34,034 nt of DNA, taken from the NCBI GenBank assembly GCA_002695065.1, contig NZNW01000091.1, positions 1-34,034 of the forward strand, read 5' to 3'. Source of the stretch: Salinicola sp. (GTDB taxonomy: Bacteria > Pseudomonadota > Gammaproteobacteria > Pseudomonadales > Halomonadaceae). Below are positions 1 to 9,660 of this stretch, in pieces. How positions within the stretch are numbered: the first letter of the stretch is position 1; each line of letters begins with the position of its first letter. Made by a program: the position numbers and the translations under genes. The notes beneath the pieces were generated by a model, which was not told where the DNA came from, did no database searches, and saw nothing but the letters and a program-made list of their open reading frames with translations.

Positions 1-1157
1 GGGTGCGCTATACCGCTCCCGGCGCCGGCGAAGTGGTTGCCATCAATCGTGGTGAGAAGCGTCGCCTGTTGTCGGTCGTCATCAAGCTCGACGAAGAAGA
101 AGAGAGCGAAACGTTCACCGCGCATGGCGTGGACGGGTTGGCCTCGCTGACACGCCAGCAGGTGGTCGATCAACTGGTCGACTCCGGCCTGTGGACGGCG
201 CTGCGCACCCGGCCGTTTTCCCGGGTCCCGGCGCTCGATGCGGTGCCGGCGGACATCTTCGTGACGGCCATCGACACGCATCCGCTGGCGGCAGATCCCA
301 AGCTGATCATCGACGCCGACAGCGATGCCTTCCGCCACGGGCTGGCGGTGATCCGGCATCTGACACCCGGAAAACTGTTCGTGTGCCGCCGTGGCGACAC
401 CCCCTTGCCGGGAGATGATCTCGACGGCGTCGACGCCCAGGGCTTCGACGGGTTGCATCCCGCCGGGCTGGTGGGTACGCATATCCACTACCTGTCGCCG
501 GTCGGCCTGCAGCGTCAGGTGTGGCATCTCGACTGCCAGGACGTGATCGCCATCGGCAAGCTGTTCGTCGAGGGGCAGCTCGACCCGACCCGCGTCGTCG
601 CCATCGGCGGCCCGCGGGCCAAGAATCCCCGCCTGGTCCGGACGCGGCTGGGAGCGAGCAGCGAGGAGCTGCTCCAGGGCGAGATCGAGCAGCCGGAGGA
701 CACGCGGGTCATCTCGGGATCGATCTTCGGTGGCGCGCAGTGCGAGGGAAGCCGTCAGTTCCTGGGGCGCTTCCATCGCCAGTTCTCGCTGCTGGAAGAG
801 GGCAACAAGCGGGCCTTCATGGGCTGGCTATCGCCCGGTCGCAATCGCCATTCGGTGATGGGGATCTACGTCTCCCAGTTCCTGGGTCTGCCCAACTACG
901 CGCCCAACACCTCGACCAACGGCTCCGAGCGCGCCATGGTTCCGATCGGTGCCTATGAAAAAGTGATGCCGCTGGACATCATGCCGACCCAGTTGCTGCG
1001 CTCGCTGATCGTTGGCGACATCGAATCGGCCATGCAACTCGGCTGCCTGGAGCTGGATGAGGAAGACCTCTCGCTGTGCACCTATGTGTGCCCCGGCAAG
1101 TACGAGTATGGTCCCATCCTGCGCGACAACCTGACCATGATCGAGAAAGAGGCCTGA
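1..1157 (+). CDS. nqrA: NqrA, Na+-translocating NADH:quinone reductase subunit A (5' partial)
   Basis: Cytoplasmic-side, quinone-associated subunit of the Na+-NQR complex, which oxidises NADH, reduces ubiquinone and exports Na+. The reading frame is open to the window edge. The first full codon is at position 3, and by recalled alignment to Vibrio NqrA about 60 N-terminal residues lie upstream. Visible family signatures are the INRGEKR stretch near the start, [50 protein letters not shown], the [21 protein letters not shown] block and the C-terminal [22 protein letters not shown]. NqrA has no membrane segments, and none are seen here. It is the first gene of an operon continuing without a break into nqrB, two bases downstream. 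The promoter is outside the window. Confidence 0.97.
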   Translation, partial: VRYTAPGAGEVVAINRGEKRRLLSVVIKLDEEEESETFTAHGVDGLASLTRQQVVDQLVDSGLWTALRTRPFSRVPALDAVPADIFVTAIDTHPLAADPKLIIDADSDAFRHGLAVIRHLTPGKLFVCRRGDTPLPGDDLDGVDAQGFDGLHPAGLVGTHIHYLSPVGLQRQVWHLDCQDVIAIGKLFVEGQLDPTRVVAIGGPRAKNPRLVRTRLGASSEELLQGEIEQPEDTRVISGSIFGGAQCEGSRQFLGRFHRQFSLLEEGNKRAFMGWLSPGRNRHSVMGIYVSQFLGLPNYAPNTSTNGSERAMVPIGAYEKVMPLDIMPTQLLRSLIVGDIESAMQLGCLELDEEDLSLCTYVCPGKYEYGPILRDNLTMIEKEA

Positions 1158-1159
1158 CG

Positions 1160-2398
1160 ATGGGGATTCGCAATACGCTCGACAAGCTGGAGCCTCATTT
1201 CGAGAAGGGCGGCAGGTACGAGAAGTTCTACGCCCTCTACGAGGCGGTCGATACGATTTTCTATTCGCCGCCCAGCGTCACCAAGAGCATGACTCACGTG
1301 CGCGACGGGATCGACCTGAAGCGCATCATGATCACGGTCTGGGCCTGTACTTTCCCGGCCATGTTCTTCGGCATGTACAACGCCGGCTACCAGGCCAACA
1401 TGGCGATCGCCGATGGCTTCGGCGCGATCGGTGGCTGGCGCGAGACGTTGACCATGGCGCTGGCGGGCAGCCACGATCCGGCTAGCATCTGGGCGAACTT
1501 CGTCCTCGGCGCAACCTACTTCCTTCCCATCTACCTGGTCACGTTCGTGGTGGGCGGCTTCTGGGAAGTGCTGTTCGCGGTCAAACGTGGCCACGAGGTC
1601 AACGAAGGGTTCTTCGTCACCTCCGTGCTGTTCGCGCTGACGCTGCCGGCCACCATCCCGCTGTGGCAAGTGGCACTGGGCATCACCTTCGGTGTGGTGA
1701 TCGGCAAGGAGATCTTCGGCGGCACCGGCAAGAACTTCCTCAACCCGGCACTGACCGGGCGTGCCTTCCTCTACTTCGCCTATCCGGCCCAGATCTCCGG
1801 CGACAGCGTGTGGGTGCCGGCCGACGGCTATACCGGCGCCACGGCGCTCTCCAACGCCGCGCTCAATGGCATGGAGGGCCTGCATCAGCAGTACAGCTGG
1901 TGGGATGCCTTCTTCGGCTTCATCCAGGGCTCGGTGGGAGAGACCTCGACACTGGCGATTCTGATCGGCGCGGCGGTGCTGCTGCTGACGCGCATTGCCT
2001 CCTGGCGCATCATGGCCGGCGTCATGCTCGGCATGATCCTGACCTCCACGCTGTTCAACTTCGTCGGCTCCGACAGCAATCCGATGTTCGCGATGCCGTG
2101 GTACTGGCACCTGGTGCTGGGCGGGTTCGCCTTCGGCATGGTGTTCATGGCCACCGACCCGGTGTCGGCATCCATGACCGACCGCGGCAAGCTGATCTTC
2201 GGTGCGCTGATCGGGGTGATGACGGTGCTGATCCGCGTGGTCAACCCGGCCTTCCCCGAGGGCATCATGCTGGCGATCCTGTTCGCCAACCTGTTCGCGC
2301 CCCTCATCGATCACTACTTCGTGCAGGCCAACATCCGGCGACGCCAGAAACGGCTCGCGAGCCTGGCGCCGGTGCCCACCGAGAAGGAGGCTGTCTGA
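1160..2398 (+). CDS. nqrB: NqrB, Na+-NQR membrane subunit B
   Basis: Large membrane subunit of Na+-NQR carrying covalent FMN and riboflavin; with NqrD and NqrE it forms the Na+ pathway. The protein is 412 residues, near the usual length. The ATG at 1160 is chosen because it gives the conserved start [14 protein letters not shown]; a longer reading from 1076 would overlap nqrA. Multiple hydrophobic spans begin near residue 55 ([16 protein letters not shown]). The FMN attachment motif TGAT is at residues 225-228, with Thr228 the predicted acceptor. [19 protein letters not shown] around 191-209 is strongly conserved. The stop codon overlaps the nqrC start by one base, so translation is probably coupled. 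Confidence 0.97.
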   Translation: MGIRNTLDKLEPHFEKGGRYEKFYALYEAVDTIFYSPPSVTKSMTHVRDGIDLKRIMITVWACTFPAMFFGMYNAGYQANMAIADGFGAIGGWRETLTMALAGSHDPASIWANFVLGATYFLPIYLVTFVVGGFWEVLFAVKRGHEVNEGFFVTSVLFALTLPATIPLWQVALGITFGVVIGKEIFGGTGKNFLNPALTGRAFLYFAYPAQISGDSVWVPADGYTGATALSNAALNGMEGLHQQYSWWDAFFGFIQGSVGETSTLAILIGAAVLLLTRIASWRIMAGVMLGMILTSTLFNFVGSDSNPMFAMPWYWHLVLGGFAFGMVFMATDPVSASMTDRGKLIFGALIGVMTVLIRVVNPAFPEGIMLAILFANLFAPLIDHYFVQANIRRRQKRLASLAPVPTEKEAV

Positions 2399-3174
2399 TG
2401 GCGAGCAACAACTCGATCAAGAAGACGCTGATCGTCGCATTCTCACTTTGCGTCATCTGCTCGGTGGTCGTCTCTTCCGCAGCCGTGGTTCTCAAGCCGA
2501 AGCAGGTTCAGAACCAGGAGCTGGATCGCAAGAGCAACATCCTCCAGGTGACCCAGCTCTACAAGCCGGGCGACGATGTCGAGGAGAAGTACGCTGAACT
2601 GATCACCCCGCGTGTGGTCGATCTCAAGACCGGCGAGTACTCCGACGACCTGGACCCGGACAGCTACGACCAGTTCGATGCCGCCAAGGATCCGGCGACC
2701 TCCCGCACGCTGTCGGGCGAGGACGACATCGCCGGGATCGGCCGTCAGGAGAACTACTCCACGGTCTACCTGGTGGGCGATCCCGACGATCCGGAGCAGA
2801 TCGTCATGCCGATCCGGGGCCAGGGGCTGTGGGGCCTGATGGAAGGTTTCTTGTCCGTGCGCGGCGACGGCAATACCATCGTGGGGCTATCCTACTACGA
2901 CCAGTCGGAGACGCCGGGCCTCGGCGGTGAAGTCGACAACCCGCGCTGGAAGGCCCAGTGGGACGGCAAGAAAATCTATGAGGGCGGTGATTTCCAGGAC
3001 CCTCAGATTCAACTCGTGAAAGGCGGCGCCAGCGGCGAATACGAAGTCGACGCGCTGTCGGGAGCCTCGCTCACCAGCCGGGGCGTCACCAACATGTTGC
3101 GGTTCTGGCTGAGTGACGAGGGCTACGCCCCGTACCTCGCCCGATTCCACGACGATTCCCAAGGAGGTGCGTGA
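2398..3174 (+). CDS. nqrC: NqrC, Na+-NQR FMN-bearing subunit C
   Basis: Membrane-anchored, periplasm-facing flavoprotein subunit of Na+-NQR, 258 residues. One N-terminal membrane helix (about residues 9-31) is followed by an FMN-binding domain. The flavinylation motif near the C-terminus reads [10 protein letters not shown]. In well-studied NqrC proteins the acceptor is Thr (SGAT); here the codon at 3067-3069 is TCG, making residue 224 Ser. ApbE consensus motifs as I recall them allow T or S, so FMN attachment is still expected. The start ATG overlaps the nqrB stop. The gene ends just before an AAGGAGG ribosome-binding site for nqrD. Confidence 0.96.
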   Translation: MASNNSIKKTLIVAFSLCVICSVVVSSAAVVLKPKQVQNQELDRKSNILQVTQLYKPGDDVEEKYAELITPRVVDLKTGEYSDDLDPDSYDQFDAAKDPATSRTLSGEDDIAGIGRQENYSTVYLVGDPDDPEQIVMPIRGQGLWGLMEGFLSVRGDGNTIVGLSYYDQSETPGLGGEVDNPRWKAQWDGKKIYEGGDFQDPQIQLVKGGASGEYEVDALSGASLTSRGVTNMLRFWLSDEGYAPYLARFHDDSQGGA

Positions 3175-3176
3175 AG

Positions 3177-3857
3177 ATGGCTACCGACTCCGTGAAAGAC
3201 GTCGTCCTGTCACCGGTATTCAAGAACAACCCGATTGCCTTGCAGGTACTGGGGATCTGTTCGGCACTGGCGGTGACCAACTCCATGAGCGTATCGCTGG
3301 TCATGGGTCTGGCGGTGATCGCCGTCACGGCTTTCTCCAGCATGTTCGTGTCGTTGATTCGCAATCACATCCCATCGTCGATCCGCATCATCGTGCAGAT
3401 GACGATCATCGCGTCGCTGGTCATCGTGGTCGATCAGGTGCTGCGCGCCTACGCCTATGACATGTCCAAGCAGCTGTCGGTGTTCGTCGGCCTGATCATC
3501 ACCAACTGTATCGTCATGGGACGTGCCGAAGCCTACGCCATGCAGAACGGACCGGTGATGAGCTTCCTCGACGGTGTCGGCAACGGCCTGGGCTACGCGG
3601 TCATCCTGTTGATCGTCGGTTTCGTGCGCGAACTGCTGGGTTCCGGCAGCGTGTTCGGCCTGACGATCCTGCCCACGGTGCAGAATGGCGGCTGGTACGT
3701 GCCCAACGGCCTGATGCTGCTGCCGCCGTCCGCGTTCTTCGTCATCGGCCTGTTCATCTGGGTGCTGCGCTGGTTCAACCCGGAGCAGATCGAGAAGACG
3801 GAATATCGCATCGTTGCCAACAGCAAGGCCAAGATCAAGGAGACCGCCAATGTTTGA
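3177..3857 (+). CDS. nqrD: NqrD, Na+-NQR membrane subunit D
   Basis: Integral membrane subunit of Na+-NQR, 226 residues with six expected helices. Together with NqrE it forms the pseudo-symmetric core that holds the intramembrane iron centre. The candidate ligand cysteines are Cys28 ([10 protein letters not shown]) and Cys111 ([13 protein letters not shown]). The start is the ATG at 3177, because AAGGAGG at 3161-3167 sits nine bases before it; an in-frame GTG at 3171 would be only three bases away. The last eight bases overlap nqrE. Confidence 0.96.
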   Translation: MATDSVKDVVLSPVFKNNPIALQVLGICSALAVTNSMSVSLVMGLAVIAVTAFSSMFVSLIRNHIPSSIRIIVQMTIIASLVIVVDQVLRAYAYDMSKQLSVFVGLIITNCIVMGRAEAYAMQNGPVMSFLDGVGNGLGYAVILLIVGFVRELLGSGSVFGLTILPTVQNGGWYVPNGLMLLPPSAFFVIGLFIWVLRWFNPEQIEKTEYRIVANSKAKIKETANV

Positions 3858-4470
3858 GCACTATCTCAGCCTGTTCGTGAAGGCGGTCTTCGTCGAGAAC
3901 ATGGCGCTGGCCTTCTTCCTCGGCATGTGTACTTTCCTGGCCGTGTCCAAGAAGATCTCCTCGGCCATCGGCCTGGGCATCGCCGTGATCGTGGTCCTGA
4001 CGATCACCGTGCCGGTCAACAATCTGATCCTCAACTACCTGCTCAAGGCGGGGGCGCTGAGCTGGACCGGCCTGGAAGGGGCCGAGAACATCGACCTCAG
4101 CTTCCTGGGACTGTTGAGCTACATCGGCGTCATTGCGGCGATCGTCCAGATTCTCGAGATGTTTCTCGACAAGTTCGTGCCGGCGCTCTACAACGCCCTG
4201 GGTGTGTTCCTGCCGCTGATCACGGTCAATTGCGCCATCATGGGGGCCTCGCTGTTCATGGTGCAGCGCGACTACACCTTCGGCGAGTCGGTGATCTACG
4301 GCGCCGGCGCAGGCGCCGGCTGGGCCCTGGCCATCATGGCGCTGGCGGGTATCCGCGAGAAGCTCAAGTACAGCGATGTACCGGGCAGCCTGCAAGGCCT
4401 CGGCATCACCTTCATCACGGCAGGATTGATGTCGCTGGGCTTCATGTCCTTCTCCGGCATCCAGCTCTGA
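3850..4470 (+). CDS. nqrE: NqrE, Na+-NQR membrane subunit E
   Basis: Integral membrane partner of NqrD, 206 residues starting [20 protein letters not shown], which is the typical NqrE N-terminus. Cys27 ([13 protein letters not shown]) and Cys128 ([14 protein letters not shown]) correspond to the second pair of iron-centre ligands. The start overlaps the end of nqrD by eight bases in another frame, which favours translational coupling. A longer reading from 3814 would add unrelated residues. It is followed by a 63-bp spacer containing a hairpin before nqrF. Confidence 0.96.
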   Translation: MFEHYLSLFVKAVFVENMALAFFLGMCTFLAVSKKISSAIGLGIAVIVVLTITVPVNNLILNYLLKAGALSWTGLEGAENIDLSFLGLLSYIGVIAAIVQILEMFLDKFVPALYNALGVFLPLITVNCAIMGASLFMVQRDYTFGESVIYGAGAGAGWALAIMALAGIREKLKYSDVPGSLQGLGITFITAGLMSLGFMSFSGIQL

Positions 4471-4484
4471 CACCAACATGACCG

Positions 4485-4508
4485 GGTGGCGTCGTGACAG
4501 GCGCCACC
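4485..4508 (+). other. Inverted repeat between nqrE and nqrF
   Basis: A perfect 7-bp stem, GGTGGCG (4485-4491) with CGCCACC (4502-4508), encloses a 10-base loop in the only sizeable spacer within the nqr operon. There is no T-run, so it is not a typical Rho-independent terminator. It could stabilise or process the transcript between nqrE and nqrF; that role is inference. Confidence 0.4.
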
Positions 4509-4533
4509 GCAAACAGGGAAATAGGAATCCGAC

Positions 4534-5766
4534 ATGGTTGATACATCCATCATCGTGCTCGGCGTCGTCATGTTCACCGTGATCGTGCTGGGATTGGTGG
4601 CAATCATTCTGGCGGCGCGTAGCCGGCTGGTGAGCAGCGGCGACGTGGCGATCGAGATCAATGGCGACCCTGACAATACCGTGACCACTCAGGCCGGTGG
4701 CAAGCTGCTTCAGACCCTGGCTGCCAACGGTATCTTTCTCTCCTCGGCGTGTGGTGGCGGGGGCTCCTGCGCCCAGTGCAAGTGCCAGGTGAGCGATGGC
4801 GGCGGCTCGATCCTGCCGACCGAAGAGTCTCACTTCACGCTGCGCGAGAAGAAGGAAGGCTGGCGTCTCTCCTGTCAGGTGCCGGTCAAGCAGGACATGA
4901 AGATCCGCGTTCCCGACGAGGTCTTCGGGGTCAAGAAGTGGGAATGCGAAGTGACCCAGAACCCCAACGTCGCGACCTTCATCAAGGAACTCAACCTCAA
5001 GTTGCCGGAAGGCGAGGAAGTGGCGTTCCGTGCCGGCGGCTACGTGCAGCTGGTGGCGCCGCCCTACGACGTCAAGTTCTCCGACTTCGATATCGAGGAG
5101 GAGTACCGCGGCGACTGGGAGAAGTTCGGCCTGTTCGACATCTCTCACAAGAGCGACGAGGAGGTGATTCGCGCCTACTCGATGGCGAACTATCCGGAAG
5201 AGAAGGGGCTTCTCAAGTTCAACATCCGTATCGCCACGCCGCCCCCCAAGTCGAGCCATCCCCCGGGGCTGATGTCGACCTACGTGTTCGGTCTCAAGCC
5301 GGGTGACAAGGTCACCGTGATGGGGCCGTTCGGCGAGTTCTTCGCCAAGGACACCGAGGCCGAGATGGTGTTCATCGGCGGTGGTGCCGGCATGGCGCCG
5401 ATGCGCAGCCATATCTTCGACCAGCTCAAGCGGCTCAAGTCCAAGCGCAAGATGTCCTTCTGGTACGGTGCGCGCTCCTGGCGGGAGACGTTCTACAACG
5501 AAGAGTACGACCAGCTGGCCGAGGAGTTCGACAACTTCGAGTGGCACTTGGCGCTCTCCGATCCTCAGCCGGAAGACAACTGGGAAGGGCCCACCGGGTT
5601 CATCCACAACGTGCTCTACGAGAACTATCTCAAGGATCACCCGGCGCCCGAGGACTGCGAGTACTACATGTGCGGGCCGCCGATGATGAACGCCTCGGTG
5701 ATCAAGATGCTGACCGATCTTGGGGTGGAGCCGGAGAACATCATGCTGGATGACTTCGGCGGATGA
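4534..5766 (+). CDS. nqrF: NqrF, NADH dehydrogenase subunit of Na+-NQR
   Basis: Electron-input subunit of Na+-NQR: it oxidises NADH through FAD and passes electrons to a [2Fe-2S] centre. It is 410 residues. Order: one N-terminal membrane helix (about 5-28); a ferredoxin-like domain with Cys73, Cys79, Cys82 and Cys114 (motif [10 protein letters not shown] then LSCQV); an FAD-binding domain with the [11 protein letters not shown] motif; and an NAD-binding domain with [12 protein letters not shown] and YYMCGPPMM. The conserved tail DDFGG is intact. The start ATG follows TAGGAA at a suitable distance. The stop overlaps the apbE start (ATGA), so apbE belongs to the same operon. Confidence 0.97.
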   Translation: MVDTSIIVLGVVMFTVIVLGLVAIILAARSRLVSSGDVAIEINGDPDNTVTTQAGGKLLQTLAANGIFLSSACGGGGSCAQCKCQVSDGGGSILPTEESHFTLREKKEGWRLSCQVPVKQDMKIRVPDEVFGVKKWECEVTQNPNVATFIKELNLKLPEGEEVAFRAGGYVQLVAPPYDVKFSDFDIEEEYRGDWEKFGLFDISHKSDEEVIRAYSMANYPEEKGLLKFNIRIATPPPKSSHPPGLMSTYVFGLKPGDKVTVMGPFGEFFAKDTEAEMVFIGGGAGMAPMRSHIFDQLKRLKSKRKMSFWYGARSWRETFYNEEYDQLAEEFDNFEWHLALSDPQPEDNWEGPTGFIHNVLYENYLKDHPAPEDCEYYMCGPPMMNASVIKMLTDLGVEPENIMLDDFGG

Positions 5767-6803
5767 TCGGATCGCAACGGCGCCGGGCGACAGGGCCGAT
5801 CCTTCTGGGGTTGGCCCTGTTGCTATTCGCACTGCTGGCCGGGTGCGAGCGCGAACCCGAGTCCTATCGGCTGGAAGGGCCGATCTTCGGTACCGGGTTC
5901 CATGTCACCTTCTACGGCGATTACGACGACGACCAGCTCGCCGAGATCGAGGGGTCGGTCAAGGCGGCGCTGGATCGGGTCGACCAGCTGATGTCGACCT
6001 ACAAGACAGGCTCCGAGCTCTCGAGGTTCAATCGGGCACCGGTGGGAGAGCCGTTCCAGCTCTCGCCGCAGACCGCGGAAGTGATCCGCGAGGCCATTCG
6101 GGTGGGCGACATGTCCGCTGGGGCCTTCGACGTGACGGTCGGCGCGGCGGTGAACCTGTGGGGATTCGGGCCGGACAAGCATCCGGATCGCGTGCCCGAC
6201 GACGACGCCATTGCCAAGGCGCTGAAAGAGGTCGACTACCAGGCGCTGAAGCTCGATGGCAACACCCTGACCAAGACCAAGCCGGTCTATGTCGATCTGT
6301 CGGGCATTGCTAAGGGATACGGCGTCGATGCCGTGGCGCGGGCGCTGGACGATCTGGGCGTGCAGCGCTACCTGGTCGAGGTGGGGGGCGAGATCCGGAC
6401 GCGAGGCAGCAAGCCCGGCGACGAGCCGTGGCGGATCGCGGTGGAAAAACCGGTCTCGAACGAGCGCAGCGTGCAGCGTATCATTGAGTTGGATGATTCG
6501 GCCGTGGCGACGTCGGGCGACTACCGTAACTATTTCGAAAGCGACGGCAAGCGATACTCGCACACCATCGATCCGCGCACTGGCCGGCCGATCAAGCATC
6601 ACTTGGTCTCGGTGACGGTGATCACGTCCGACTGCATGACGGCCGATGCGCTGGCCACGGCGATCGACGTCATGGGACCGGACGCGGGTTATGCCATGGC
6701 CGAGCGGGAAAACCTGGCGGTCTATCTCGTTGTCAAAACACCGGATGGCTTTGAAACCCGGGCCTCGACCGCGTTTCAGCGCTATCTGAAAGACTCGGAT
6801 TAG
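5763..6803 (+). CDS. apbE: ApbE, FAD:protein FMN transferase (lipoprotein)
   Basis: Periplasmic flavin transferase that splits FAD and attaches FMN to Thr/Ser of NqrB and NqrC. The protein is 346 residues with a lipoprotein signal: a hydrophobic stretch at 11-27 ends in LLAGC, so Cys28 is the predicted lipidated residue. Family motifs are [10 protein letters not shown], the [13 protein letters not shown] region, [37 protein letters not shown] and the metal-binding [14 protein letters not shown]. It overlaps nqrF by four bases and is followed after 11 bp by nqrM, a placement that fits a dedicated maturation role for the NQR complex. Confidence 0.96.
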   Translation: MIGSQRRRATGPILLGLALLLFALLAGCEREPESYRLEGPIFGTGFHVTFYGDYDDDQLAEIEGSVKAALDRVDQLMSTYKTGSELSRFNRAPVGEPFQLSPQTAEVIREAIRVGDMSAGAFDVTVGAAVNLWGFGPDKHPDRVPDDDAIAKALKEVDYQALKLDGNTLTKTKPVYVDLSGIAKGYGVDAVARALDDLGVQRYLVEVGGEIRTRGSKPGDEPWRIAVEKPVSNERSVQRIIELDDSAVATSGDYRNYFESDGKRYSHTIDPRTGRPIKHHLVSVTVITSDCMTADALATAIDVMGPDAGYAMAERENLAVYLVVKTPDGFETRASTAFQRYLKDSD

Positions 6804-6814
6804 GAGGGTCAGTC

Positions 6815-7072
6815 ATGACGATCTGGATTCTGGCTTTTGCCATCATGCTGCTGCTGGTCGGCGGCATGGCGATCGGCGTCATTCTCGGGCGCAAGCCCCT
6901 CGCGGGCTCCTGCGGCGGCCTCAATACGCTGGGCCTGAAGAACGGATGCGAAATCTGCGGCGGCAACGATGAGGTCTGCGAAGAAGAGAGCCGCAAGAAC
7001 CTGGCCGGAGCGCGTCGGCGCAGCGACGAGAACGGCGGTGCGGACCTGGGTTACAACGCCGTCAAGCGTTGA
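6815..7072 (+). CDS. nqrM: NqrM, Na+-NQR maturation protein (DUF539)
   Basis: Small membrane protein of 85 residues required in Vibrio for assembly of the NqrD/NqrE iron centre (established for the family). One N-terminal helix (about 3-25, ILAFAIMLLLVGGMAIGVILG) is followed by a Cys-rich segment with Cys33, Cys45, Cys48 and Cys55 (GSCGG, CEICGGNDEVC), probable iron-handling ligands. A strong AGGAGGG ribosome-binding site precedes the ATG. The C-terminal tail is hydrophilic and poorly conserved. It is the last gene of the nqr operon. Confidence 0.93.
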   Translation: MTIWILAFAIMLLLVGGMAIGVILGRKPLAGSCGGLNTLGLKNGCEICGGNDEVCEEESRKNLAGARRRSDENGGADLGYNAVKR

Positions 7073-7146
7073 GCGACATGCCGGCCGCAGGTGTCGCCAC
7101 GAGCCAATCGAATCGTAAGCCATCGGGTAAGGAGTAGGCGAAGCAC

Positions 7147-8538
7147 ATGGCAGTTCACAATTATGACCTCGTGGTCATCGGCTCGGGGCCCGCGGGAGAG
7201 AGTGCAGCAATCAATGCGGCGAAGCATGGCAAGCGTGTCGCCATCGTCGAGCGGCAGTCCTCCGTCGGTGGCAACTGCACCCACTGGGGGACGATCCCCT
7301 CCAAGGCGCTACGGCACCAGGTCAAGCAGATCATGCAGTTCAACACCAACCGCATGTTCCGCGATATTGGCGAGCCCCGCTGGTTCTCTTTTCCGAAGGT
7401 TCTGGAACGCTCCCGGGTGACGATCGATCAGCAGGTCGAACTCCGCACCAAGTTCTACTCCCGCAACCGCATCGACCTGTTCTTCGGCGTGGCGCGCTTT
7501 CGCGACGAGCACACCGTCGTGGTTCGGGACAATCACGAAGGGGCGGAAGAGCTCAGTGCACCGCAGTTCGTGATCGCCACCGGCTCCCGTCCCTATCGGC
7601 CGGCGGACGTCAATTTCCGTCATCCGCGGATCTACTGCTCGGACACCATCCTCGGCCTGTCGCATACGCCACGCACGCTGATCATCTACGGTGCCGGCGT
7701 GATCGGGTCCGAGTACGCCTCCATCTTCTCCGGCCTGGGCGTCAAGGTCGACCTGATCGACACCCGCGAGCGCCTGCTCTCCTTCCTCGACGACGAGATC
7801 AGCGACGCGCTCTCCTACGAGCTGCGCAACTACGGTGTGCTGATCCGGCACAACGAAGAGTATCGCAGCGTCGAGGGTGACGAGGCCGGCGTGGTGGTCA
7901 ACCTGGAGTCCGGCAAGCGCCTGCGCGCCGATGCTTTCCTGTGGGCCAACGGACGTACCGGCAATACCGACGAACTGGGACTGGAGAACATCGGGCTGGA
8001 GGCCAACGGTCGCGGCCAGCTGCAGGTGGACGATCACTATCGCACGGCGATCCCGCATATCTACGCGGTGGGGGACGTGATCGGCTGGCCGAGCCTGGCG
8101 AGCGCGGCCTACGACCAGGGCCGCAGTGCCAGCGACGAGTTCCTCGGCGAGGATTTTCGCTTCGTCGACGACATTCCCACCGGGATCTACACGATTCCCG
8201 AGATCAGTTCGGTGGGCAAGACCGAGCGGGAGTTGACCGAAGCCAAGGTGCCCTACGAAGTGGCCCAGGCGTTCTTCAAGGATACCGCCCGCGCGCAGAT
8301 CACCGGTGACACCGCCGGCATGCTCAAGATCCTGTTCCATCGCGAGACGCTGGAGATCCTGGGGATCCACTGCTTCGGCGACCAGGCGTCGGAGATCGTC
8401 CATATCGGCCAGGCCATCATGCAGCAGAAGGGCGAGGCGAATACGCTGCGCTACTTCATCAATACCACTTTCAACTATCCCACCATGGCCGAGGCCTATC
8501 GCATCGCGGCCCAGAACGGTCTGAACCGACTGTTCTGA
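7147..8538 (+). CDS. sthA: SthA, soluble pyridine nucleotide transhydrogenase
   Basis: Cytoplasmic FAD flavoprotein that exchanges hydride between NADPH and NAD+, balancing the two pools. The protein is 463 residues. The N-terminal FAD dinucleotide fold reads [11 protein letters not shown] (residues 11-21). The position that is a redox CxxxxC pair in lipoamide dehydrogenases reads [17 protein letters not shown]: one Cys is kept and the second is Thr, the usual SthA signature. A second nucleotide-binding motif is [14 protein letters not shown], the ATG motif is [10 protein letters not shown], and the C-terminal dimer domain is intact. TAAGGAG at 7128-7134 precedes the ATG at a rather long 12-base spacing. 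It follows nqrM by 74 bp and may be separately expressed. Confidence 0.96.
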   Translation: MAVHNYDLVVIGSGPAGESAAINAAKHGKRVAIVERQSSVGGNCTHWGTIPSKALRHQVKQIMQFNTNRMFRDIGEPRWFSFPKVLERSRVTIDQQVELRTKFYSRNRIDLFFGVARFRDEHTVVVRDNHEGAEELSAPQFVIATGSRPYRPADVNFRHPRIYCSDTILGLSHTPRTLIIYGAGVIGSEYASIFSGLGVKVDLIDTRERLLSFLDDEISDALSYELRNYGVLIRHNEEYRSVEGDEAGVVVNLESGKRLRADAFLWANGRTGNTDELGLENIGLEANGRGQLQVDDHYRTAIPHIYAVGDVIGWPSLASAAYDQGRSASDEFLGEDFRFVDDIPTGIYTIPEISSVGKTERELTEAKVPYEVAQAFFKDTARAQITGDTAGMLKILFHRETLEILGIHCFGDQASEIVHIGQAIMQQKGEANTLRYFINTTFNYPTMAEAYRIAAQNGLNRLF

Positions 8539-8562
8539 AGCTGGCCAGCCAGCGCGCCTGGT

Positions 8563-8586
8563 CCACGCCGGGCGCGCCCAGCGTGG
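8563..8586. other. GC-rich inverted repeat between convergent sthA and tus
   Basis: CCACGC (8563-8568) pairs with GCGTGG (8581-8586) around a perfect 10-bp palindrome GGGCGCGCCC (8570-8579). It lies in the 64-bp gap between two convergent genes. There is no T-run on either strand, so it is at best a weak transcription barrier. Function is inferred from position only. Confidence 0.35.
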
Positions 8587-8602
8587 CTCCGGGCGGGCCG
8601 AA

Positions 8603-9514
8603 TCAGGCCTTCTCCTGCTGTTTCTGACGTTCGAGAGCGATCTGCAGGGCCGGATTGCGATAGCGATAGACACGCAGACTCTTCAGAAAGACATCGTCCT
8701 CCAGCCGCTGGTCTGACCGGCGGGCACGGGTTCGCGTCTTCGGCGGACGTGCCGGTGGATCGTTGAGATGCGGTAGCTTCAGCGCCGGGTCGGGAATGAA
8801 CAGCGGCAGCGGCAGGTTCATGGCCCGACGCATTCGCCCATCCTCCAGCGCCTCGCGGAAGAACAGGTTGGCTCGCATCACCGGCGCCTGCTGCTGGATC
8901 TGCGCCAGGGGTTCGTCGCTGGGGAGGTCGGCGAGCTTGCGCAGTTGGATCTGGATGTGCGATGCCGACAGATCCATCTGCTTCAACCGGGCCTCGGCAT
9001 CGGCAACGCTGAGGCGCTTGATCGAGCGGCCGCTGGTGTACCAGGCAAGCCTGATTCGCGAGAGCGGCGCGTCGGCGATCGGAAGCTGGCGCCAGCACTG
9101 CTTGAGATGCAGGCGGGCCAGCCCCTGGCCCCGGAGGTGGTCGTGCAGCACCGGGTGTCGGAAGGGCAGGACGGCCTTGATCTCGGGGATCAGTTTCGGG
9201 GCGGAGTGACGGATGCGTTTCAGGGTCGCGGCAAATCTTGCCTTGACGCGATTGACCGCTTCGACGGCTTCCATGATTGACGGCCCGGCGACGATCACGC
9301 CGATGTAGTTGCGCGTTTCGCGGCCATCCTGTCCGTCCTGGTACCAGAAGTCGGTCAGGGCGCGACGGAGCCAGCTGGCGTCGACGATCGAATTGCCCAG
9401 TGCCCAGGCGGGGGTGGGGTCGTCGGCGTAGGCCTTCGCCAGATGCTCGACCGCATCGATCAGGTGGTCGAAGTCGGATTCCAGCTCGGCCAGCAAGCGA
9501 TACTGCAGTTCCAT
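8603..9514 (-). CDS. tus: Tus-family DNA replication terminus site-binding protein
   Basis: Predicted to bind Ter sites and block DnaB-driven replication forks from one side. The length, 303 residues, is close to E. coli Tus (309). By recalled alignment, HDHLRGQGLARLHLKQ (residues 124-139) matches the E. coli segment HRHLPGLITLNAYRTL; Tus His144 and Gly149, which form the pocket locking the flipped Ter cytosine, correspond to His124 and Gly129 here. The following block DAPLSRIRLAWY...SIKRLSVADAEARLKQ matches [29 protein letters not shown]. A later block (MRANLFFREALEDGRMRRAMNLPLPLFIP) matches the Tus C-terminal DNA-binding region. It ends with a basic tail. It is convergent with sthA; its promoter candidate is at 9541-9570. 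Identity is low, so the family call is firmer than target specificity. Confidence 0.85.
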   Translation of the reverse strand: MELQYRLLAELESDFDHLIDAVEHLAKAYADDPTPAWALGNSIVDASWLRRALTDFWYQDGQDGRETRNYIGVIVAGPSIMEAVEAVNRVKARFAATLKRIRHSAPKLIPEIKAVLPFRHPVLHDHLRGQGLARLHLKQCWRQLPIADAPLSRIRLAWYTSGRSIKRLSVADAEARLKQMDLSASHIQIQLRKLADLPSDEPLAQIQQQAPVMRANLFFREALEDGRMRRAMNLPLPLFIPDPALKLPHLNDPPARPPKTRTRARRSDQRLEDDVFLKSLRVYRYRNPALQIALERQKQQEKA

Positions 9515-9540
9515 GGATGGCCCCGAGAAGTGAATTTCGG

Positions 9541-9570
9541 TTTATACCGTTATCCTAGCTGTTGTGACAG
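9541..9570 (-). promoter_or_regulatory. Candidate tus promoter
   Basis: On the minus strand CTGTCA (9570-9565; 4/6 match to the -35 consensus) is separated by 18 bp from TATAAA (9546-9541; 5/6 match to -10). The start of transcription would fall near 9534, about 20 bases before the tus ATG. A Ter-like core, TGTTGTGAC, lies on the plus strand at 9560-9568, overlapping the -35 element, which could allow autorepression as in E. coli. Confidence 0.45.
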
Positions 9571-9617
9571 CCCGCAGGAAAGGGGTGTGGCAGTGTCATG
9601 CCGGGCGCGGGTGGCAT

Positions 9618-9645
9618 TCGCTGCCGCCGCTATTGGCGGCAGCGA
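9618..9645 (-). terminator. Stem-loop downstream of aguB
   Basis: A perfect 11-bp stem, TCGCTGCCGCC (9618-9628) with GGCGGCAGCGA (9635-9645), has a 6-base loop. It lies about 15 bp beyond the aguB stop codon on the minus strand. The T-run expected of an intrinsic terminator is missing on both strands, so it may protect the 3' end or act with Rho. Confidence 0.45.
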
Positions 9646-9660
9646 TTCGACGCAACCCGC

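Noticed and set aside
3835-5832. A 665-codon minus-strand open frame opposite nqrE-nqrF
   Set aside because: It is a shadow of well-conserved NQR genes, rich in Arg/His/Glu, with no family resemblance.
7261-7330. sthA as lipoamide dehydrogenase or mercuric reductase
   Set aside because: The second redox cysteine is Thr and the whole N-terminal motif matches soluble transhydrogenase.
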